Source of the DNA: Halobacteriales archaeon SW_10_68_16
GTDB taxonomy: Archaea; Halobacteriota; Halobacteria; Halobacteriales; Haloarculaceae
Length of the DNA: 23,716 bases
Reading direction: 5' to 3'
Assembly: GCA_003023485.1 (NCBI GenBank)
Contig: PXSG01000120.1
Coordinates: forward strand, 8,837 to 32,552
Shown here: positions 19,906 to 23,716 of the stretch, one piece after another
Layout: every line of letters starts with the position of its first letter
Position numbering within the stretch: position 1 is the first letter of the stretch
Translations under genes and position numbers: made by a program
The notes under the pieces: generated by a model
Databases searched by the model: none
What the model was told of the DNA's origin: nothing
The model's input: only the letters and a program-made list of their open reading frames with translations

Positions 19906-20890
19906 CTAATCGGGGTCGAGAAACTCCGGCGGACGCACGATGTCGGTGCTGTCCAGGTCCGGGAGGTCGAGCGCGTCGGTTCTGTCGACGACCGACGGCG
20001 GCCGCTGGGGGAGGTCCTCCTCGGCCAGCGTGACCGGTTCCTCCTCGACGAGTTCCGACCAGACACCCCCCTCGCGGTCGGGGTCGATATCGACGGTCCG
20101 GACCTCCTTTCTGCCCTCCTCGAACGCCAACTCCACGACGCTCGTCTCGTAGGCGCTGCCCATCTCGTCCCTGATGGCGTCGAGTTCCTCGGGGTGGCGC
20201 GCGCCGAGTTCGACCTTTCCTGTCCGTGTGGACGCGCAACCCCTGGTCCGAGAAGCTGATTTCCCGGATGTCACAGTCGATCGGGGTTCCGCGCATCTTG
20301 ATCACCTGGACCCCGCGGGTCATCCCACCCGAATCGAGGAAGTTGTGGAAGAAGATGACGCCGTGTGCGAGGTAGTGTTCGTCGGAGTAGGAGGTCGGGT
20401 CGGTCATCTCGGAGATGAGCAGTACAGTCGCGTCGCGTTTCTTGAGTGCCGACAAAAAGCCCGTTATCTCCTCGGAGACGTCCGCAAAGAAGTGCTGGAG
20501 GAGCATCGTCGAGTCGATGACGACCCTGTCGACCTCGTTGGACTCGATGAACGCGACCAGGCGGTTGGTGAGCCCGCCGTCGGCACCGAACTGTGTGATC
20601 GTCCGCTTGCCCGCCTCCGTCACGAGGTTGAGAAACTGCACGGAGTCCGACTGCATCGCCCGGTCGAACCCGAACTCGTCGCCCGACATGTCCTCGAGGA
20701 GTTCGGCCTTCGTCTCGTGCATCGTCACGTACAGACACTCCTCGCCCTCCTTCGCGCCCTGTGTGACGAACTGTGAGCAGAAGGTGGTCTTCCCGCTGCC
20801 GGGTGGGCCGGACACGACGTACAGGCGGTCGGCCAACAACCCCCCGTCGACGAGGTCGTCGAACCCAGGGACTCCAGTGGCGAGGCGCAT
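19906..20890 (-). pseudogene. KaiC-like RecA-superfamily ATPase, frameshifted near its C-terminal third
   Basis: This is a single-domain KaiC/RadA-like ATPase of the type often named HTR-like or RecA-superfamily ATPase in haloarchaea. It is probably regulatory and of unknown target. From ATG 20890 it reads MRLATGVPGFDDLVDGGLLA, Walker A GPPGSGKTTF, Walker B VVIDSTMLLQ, and continues to FSDQGLRVHTDR near 20217. The conserved continuation KVELGARHPEELDAIRDEMG and an acidic tail ending PEFLDPD lie in another frame, stopping at 19906. One extra base or two missing bases in gacaggaaagg would account for it. As written, the protein keeps the ATPase core and acquires a long arginine-rich tail to 19556. 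A TATA box 26 bases upstream supports ATG 20890 over GTG 20911. Confidence 0.82.
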
Positions 20891-20911
20891 ATCTGTCCCT
20901 GACCCCGTCAC

Positions 20912-20919
20912 GATATAGG
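20912..20919 (-). promoter_or_regulatory. TATA box of the KaiC-like gene
   Basis: On the minus strand this reads cctatatc, centred about 26 bases from the ATG at 20890. Confidence 0.5.
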
Positions 20920-20962
20920 TGTTTGGACGTCGTTTTCAGGACTGATAGTCACAGCGCCGGGT

Positions 20963-21234
20963 TCAGCCGTGTGCCTCCAGTCCCGCGCGGACCGACTGGA
21001 CAACCGCAAGCAAGCGGCGTGTCGGCCAGTCACCGAACCGAAGCGGCCGGCGCCGGACCGCACCGAGAGCGTCGCGTAGAAGAACACGTAGTCCCCTGCG
21101 GACAGTTCGGCCAGGGGGGCGGCCTTGACGCCGTGTTCGTCGCCGTAGGTGTACCGTCCACAGCAGGGATACTCCGGGATGGGGAGAAGCGCGAACCCGA
21201 CCAGTGCGAGGGCGAGCCAGACCCACGGCTCCAT
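20963..21234 (-). pseudogene. Chimeric remnant of a nucleotide-modification (Nmad3-like) protein
   Basis: The frame from ATG 21234 begins with a hydrophobic segment (MEPWVWLALALVGFALLPIP) and then switches to EYPCCGRYTYGDEHGVKA and LAELSAGDYVFFYATLS. I recognise the second part as the centre of a haloarchaeal nucleotide-modification-associated protein normally over 200 residues long and without a membrane helix at that point. After ATLSV the frame fails. The likely C-terminal end of the same family (RRPLRFGDWPTRRLLA, to a stop at 20963) continues in a neighbouring frame. So the locus joins a membrane-segment start of other origin, a middle piece and an end piece, with large parts missing. The first assignment is firmer than the C-terminal one. 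It could alternatively be an unrelated small gene. Confidence 0.5.
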
Positions 21235-21315
21235 GGTGTGTTACACGGTAGCATGACACTCGTGTCTTCGGCAGCGATGAAAAAGTTGAACCGCCGTGCC
21301 GGAGTGTCGGCGGAC

Positions 21316-21606
21316 ATGCCGCGGCGACTGGACGTTGCGACGGAGGTGCTCGCGGGATTCGTCGCTGGGCTCATCATGGGATTTTTCATCCTGCTGTTCG
21401 TCTCGACGTTCTTCCCGACACTCTTCTCGGAAGGGGTACTCGGAACCGTCTTCGGCGTCCTGGGACGACTCGACCCGAGCGCGACACTGCTGGGGAAGGG
21501 TCTTCTCGTCGTCGCCGGGGTACTGGGTGCGTCCTACCGGTACCGGGTCGCGACGCGGCGCTCCGAGGATTCGGCGCAGGCGCACGACCACGGGACCGAC
21601 CCGTAG
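21316..21606 (+). CDS. Small membrane protein of unknown function
   Basis: This 96-residue protein has two predicted membrane segments: EVLAGFVAGLIMGFFILLFV (extending to STFF) and LLGKGLLVVAGVLGAS. It ends in a charged cytoplasmic tail with several histidines (QAHDHGTDP). ATG 21316 is preferred to ATG 21277 because an A-rich element (aaaaag, 21280-21285) lies about 33 bases upstream. No family is recognised. Confidence 0.6.
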   Translation: MPRRLDVATEVLAGFVAGLIMGFFILLFVSTFFPTLFSEGVLGTVFGVLGRLDPSATLLGKGLLVVAGVLGASYRYRVATRRSEDSAQAHDHGTDP

Positions 21607-21636
21607 AAATCGAGGACAGGAGCGGTGCGACCGCGG

Positions 21637-22148
21637 TCAGGCGTCGGGCGGCGAGAGGTCGCGACCGAACTCGTCGAAGACGTCCATCGATTCGGGAATC
21701 TCGTACCCGATGGGGCGTTGCTCGCGACGGTCGTCGTTGGCGTCTTCGAGCGGTTTTGCGACGGATTCCCAGCCGTCCTTGATCGCGATGGATTTCGCAG
21801 GGGTGCCCACGGTGATGTTGTGGCCGTAGGTGAACGTGATCCCCTTGAAAAAGCGACAGTTGTCGCCACACTCCTCGAAGAGGTGTTTCGAGCGCTCGAA
21901 CTGGCCGTCCGGCATCGATTCGATCTCGGCGTAGTACTCGCTCTCCAGCGTGGAGTTGCAGGGATCGTACCCCTGGAGGCGGACCCGCTCTGCGGGCGAG
22001 ACGTCGCCGCCGGCCTGCCAGCGTTCGTAGGCGTCGCGTCGCCGTGCAGGTCGATGAGTACGTCCTCGACCACGTCGCAGATGTCCTCGTCACTCGAGAG
22101 GCGCCGGTCGGCGGCAGGGACACGTGACGCTTCGTCATAGCGCTCCAT
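21637..22148 (-). pseudogene. Conserved hypothetical cysteine-containing protein, frameshifted
   Basis: From ATG 22148 the first frame reads MERYDEASRVPAADRRLSSD, then EDICDVVEDVLIDLHG. The sense then moves to another frame near 22041-22046: RRDAYERWQAGGDVSPAERV, GYDPCNSTLESEYYAEIE, FEECGDNCRFFKGITF, TYGHNITVGTPAKSIAIKD, and on to the stop at 21637. Restoring one base in cacggcga gives LHGRRDAYERW and a 170-residue protein. Cysteines in DPCN, EECG and DNC, plus C in DIC, suggest metal binding or disulfides. I recall homologues in haloarchaea but no function. The gene has no operon partner. Confidence 0.7.
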
Positions 22149-22242
22149 TGCCCGGCCGCGCTCATAGGGGTTTCCGTTACGCGAGTGTTACCCGGCCGCG
22201 GGGCAGTCCTCGCCTATCGAAGCCCTCCGGGGGAATGGACCG

Positions 22243-23217
22243 TCAGCTCTTCTCGGGGGCCAGCTGTTCGATGGTGTGCTGGGCGGTCTCCTGTTCGGTG
22301 CCGACGGGGATGACGACGATGGGTTCGTCGATGGCGTCGATGGCCTCGATCCGGTCGAACTGCTCGCGGGCCTGCGCTGGCGTGCCCGCTACGCCCAGGG
22401 CTTCGACCATCTCGTCGGTCACGGCCGCGCGGGCGTCGCCGCGGTCGCCCGACCGCCAGGCGTCGGCCACGTCGTCGGCCGCGTCGAAGTGTTCGGCGAC
22501 CGCGCGCCGGTAGCCCTCGCCGCTGCCGACGTAGTAGGCGATGTGGCCCCTGATTGCCGCCTTGGCCTCCTCGGGGTCGTCGCTGACCGCCGAGGGGACG
22601 TAGGGTGCGGTCTCGATGGCGTCGGGGTCCCGGCCCGCCGCTTTCGCGGTCTCTGCGACCGTCTCGAAGGCCTCGCCGAGTTGCTCGAAGGGGATGTTGT
22701 GGGGCAGCCAGCCGTCGGCGGTGCGGCCGGTCGCGCGCCTGTTGGCCGGGCCCAGCGCCGCCGCGTAGATGGGGACGTCGGCACCGAGCGCGGGGAAGTC
22801 CGCGACGTCGAACAGTTCGCCGTCGTACTCGACGCGGCCCTCGGCGGTGAGGAACTCCCGGGTGAGTTCGGCCGACTCGTGGAGGCGCCGGGGTGGGTTC
22901 TCGAAGTCCATCCCGTGGAGGTCCTCGATGGCCTTCTTGGTGCTGGTGCCGAGGCCGAGGCGGACGCGGTCGCCGGCGGCGTTGACGAGCGTGGCTGTGG
23001 CCTGGGCGAGCGTCGCGGGCGAGCGGCCGTAGACGTTGACGATGGCAGTCCCGAGTTCGAGGTCGTCGGTGACCGTCGCCGCGCGGGACAGCGAGACGAA
23101 GGCGTCACGACCCCAGAGTTCCGTCAGCCAGATGCCGTGGTAGCCAAGCGATTCGGCCTGCTCGGCGAGCGCTGCCGTGTCGTCCCAGTCCTCGGGTGCG
23201 AGAACGCTTCTCGGCAT
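22243..23217 (-). CDS. LLM-class (luciferase-like) F420-dependent oxidoreductase
   Basis: This 324-residue TIM-barrel flavin/F420 oxidoreductase is related to F420-dependent methylene-tetrahydromethanopterin reductase and bacterial luciferase. Family marks are LAEQAESLGYHGIWLTELWG, LELGTAIVNVYGRSPATLAQ, RVRLGLGTSTKKAIEDLHG, DVPIYAAALGPANRRATGR, and a C-terminal GTPAQAREQFDRI. ATG 23217 is chosen because a TATA-like tatcttttt lies about 30 bases upstream. ATG 23256 would start inside or before that promoter, though its MRIFLSV could supply the barrel's first strand, so the start remains open. The substrate is unknown. Confidence 0.87.
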   Translation of the reverse strand: MPRSVLAPEDWDDTAALAEQAESLGYHGIWLTELWGRDAFVSLSRAATVTDDLELGTAIVNVYGRSPATLAQATATLVNAAGDRVRLGLGTSTKKAIEDLHGMDFENPPRRLHESAELTREFLTAEGRVEYDGELFDVADFPALGADVPIYAAALGPANRRATGRTADGWLPHNIPFEQLGEAFETVAETAKAAGRDPDAIETAPYVPSAVSDDPEEAKAAIRGHIAYYVGSGEGYRRAVAEHFDAADDVADAWRSGDRGDARAAVTDEMVEALGVAGTPAQAREQFDRIEAIDAIDEPIVVIPVGTEQETAQHTIEQLAPEKS

Positions 23218-23242
23218 ACGTCGTTCCTCACGGGTCACGCTC

Positions 23243-23251
23243 AAAAAGATA
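23243..23251 (-). promoter_or_regulatory. TATA-like element of the LLM oxidoreductase gene
   Basis: On the minus strand this reads tatcttttt, centred about 30 bases from the ATG at 23217, with GTGAGG between them as a possible ribosome-binding site. Confidence 0.4.
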
Positions 23252-23336
23252 CGCATCCCGCCGGAGAGGTGTCAGCTGCTCGTCCGGAGCGGGCGGAGGG
23301 TCGCCGCCATCGCGGGCGGTCCGGGACGGCTTTCCG

Positions 23337-23520
23337 TCACTGCCCCTCGTGGGCCCGGATCCGCTCGCGCCACTCCTCGGGGATGGGTCGGGGCTGGCCG
23401 GCCTCGCCGTCGTAGGCGACCATCAGTGCCTCGGCGGTGGCGGCGAGCTCGCCGTCGGCGGTGATCTCGTGTTCGAAGGGGGCGCTGGAGGTGCCGAGTT
23501 CGGACACGAGATCGAGCTGG
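23337..23520 (-). pseudogene. C-terminal half of an acyl-CoA thioesterase (4HBT), no N-terminal half
   Basis: The minus-strand frame has VSELGTSSAPFEHEITADGE, LAATAEALMVAYD and RPIPEEWRERIRAHEGQ, the final strands and tail of a hotdog-fold thioesterase. Upstream in the same frame (to 23666) it is only the antisense of the plus-strand thioesterase piece, so the catalytic half is absent. The break is at a near-perfect inverted repeat shared with that piece. It cannot be active alone. Confidence 0.7.
23463..23513. repeat. Inverted repeat at the thioesterase break point
   Basis: Arms 23463-23477 (gatctcgtgttcgaa) and 23499-23513 (ttcggacacgagatc) are complementary at 14 of 15 positions, with a 21-base spacer. 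Each arm encodes FEHEI or FGHEI on its own strand, one in each thioesterase half. Confidence 0.85.
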
Positions 23521-23716
23521 ACGTCCGGTTCAGGGACATCGACGCGATGGGCCACGTGAACAACGCCGTCTACGCGACCTACCTGGAACAGGCCCGCATC
23601 GAGTACATCCAGGATGTCGTCGAGGGGGAGGCCCTCGCGGTCGGCGCGGTGCTCGCGGATCTGCACGTCGACTACGAGCGCCCCATCGAGTACGGCGAGA
23701 CGGTCGTGGTCCGGAC
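23469..23716 (+). CDS. N-terminal part of an acyl-CoA thioesterase (4HBT), runs off the window
   Basis: The plus-strand frame reads FGHEIELDVRFRDIDAMGHV, then NNAVYATYLEQARIEYIQDV and VDYERPIEYGETVVVR to the window edge. DAMGHVNNAVY is the catalytic-aspartate motif of 4-hydroxybenzoyl-CoA-thioesterase-like hotdog enzymes, which cleave acyl-CoA to free acid and CoA. The only near start is GTG 23469, which adds a glycine-rich stretch (VFEGGAGGAEF) unlike the family. The natural start is probably lost at the inverted repeat. Whether the C-terminal half follows intact is outside the window. Confidence 0.7.
   Translation, partial: MFEGGAGGAEFGHEIELDVRFRDIDAMGHVNNAVYATYLEQARIEYIQDVVEGEALAVGAVLADLHVDYERPIEYGETVVVR

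Overview
The window is haloarchaeal (class Halobacteria; the family is not resolved). It is very GC-rich, its proteins are strongly acidic, genes overlap by GTGA or ATGA, and several promoters place a TATA box about 27 bases upstream of the start codon, as in leaderless transcripts. Several small families found here are, as I recall them, haloarchaeal (DUF5789-like, a DUF6757-like zinc protein, Bat/HTH_10 regulators).

Layout. Positions 1-362 are intergenic, with an AT-rich first 170 bases. Positions 363-4761 (minus) form a tightly overlapping operon pyk-glpA-glpB: pyruvate kinase followed by two subunits of anaerobic-type glycerol-3-phosphate dehydrogenase, without glpC. Positions 4870-10718 (plus) hold two acetyl-CoA synthetase paralogues on either side of a Bat-type regulator. 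A UspA-like gene lies at 10916-11311 (minus). Positions 11796-17552 (plus) encode a complete branched-chain-amino-acid-type (LivJHMGF) ABC transporter plus a thioredoxin-domain protein. From 17557 to 23716 come mostly housekeeping or poorly known genes: a lipoprotein, a 54-residue zinc protein, a PHP-domain phosphoesterase, a DUF5789-like protein, a KaiC-like ATPase, a broken nucleotide-modification-like gene, a small membrane protein, a cysteine-containing conserved hypothetical, an F420-dependent LLM-type oxidoreductase and pieces of an acyl-CoA thioesterase.

Function. The centre reads as an acetate or short-chain carboxylate activation module: two acyl-CoA synthetases, their probable regulator, a stress protein, and an uptake system whose substrate may be a carboxylate rather than an amino acid (inference from context). 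The left operon links glycerol oxidation to the last step of glycolysis.

The most striking property is damage. Eight loci are broken: small internal deletions with frameshift in pyk and glpA; replacement of part of the Bat regulator by an aldo/keto-reductase fragment plus a frameshift; single-base-type frameshifts in livM, the KaiC-like gene and a conserved hypothetical; a deleted and chimeric nucleotide-modification gene; and two thioesterase halves pointing away from each other across an inverted repeat. Intact overlaps such as GTGA at glpA/glpB show the downstream frames are the ancestral ones. Either this is a decaying region or, more likely given the density, the sequence carries assembly or amplification artefacts. 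Read mapping would decide. I found no tRNA, rRNA, CRISPR array or recognisable insertion sequence.
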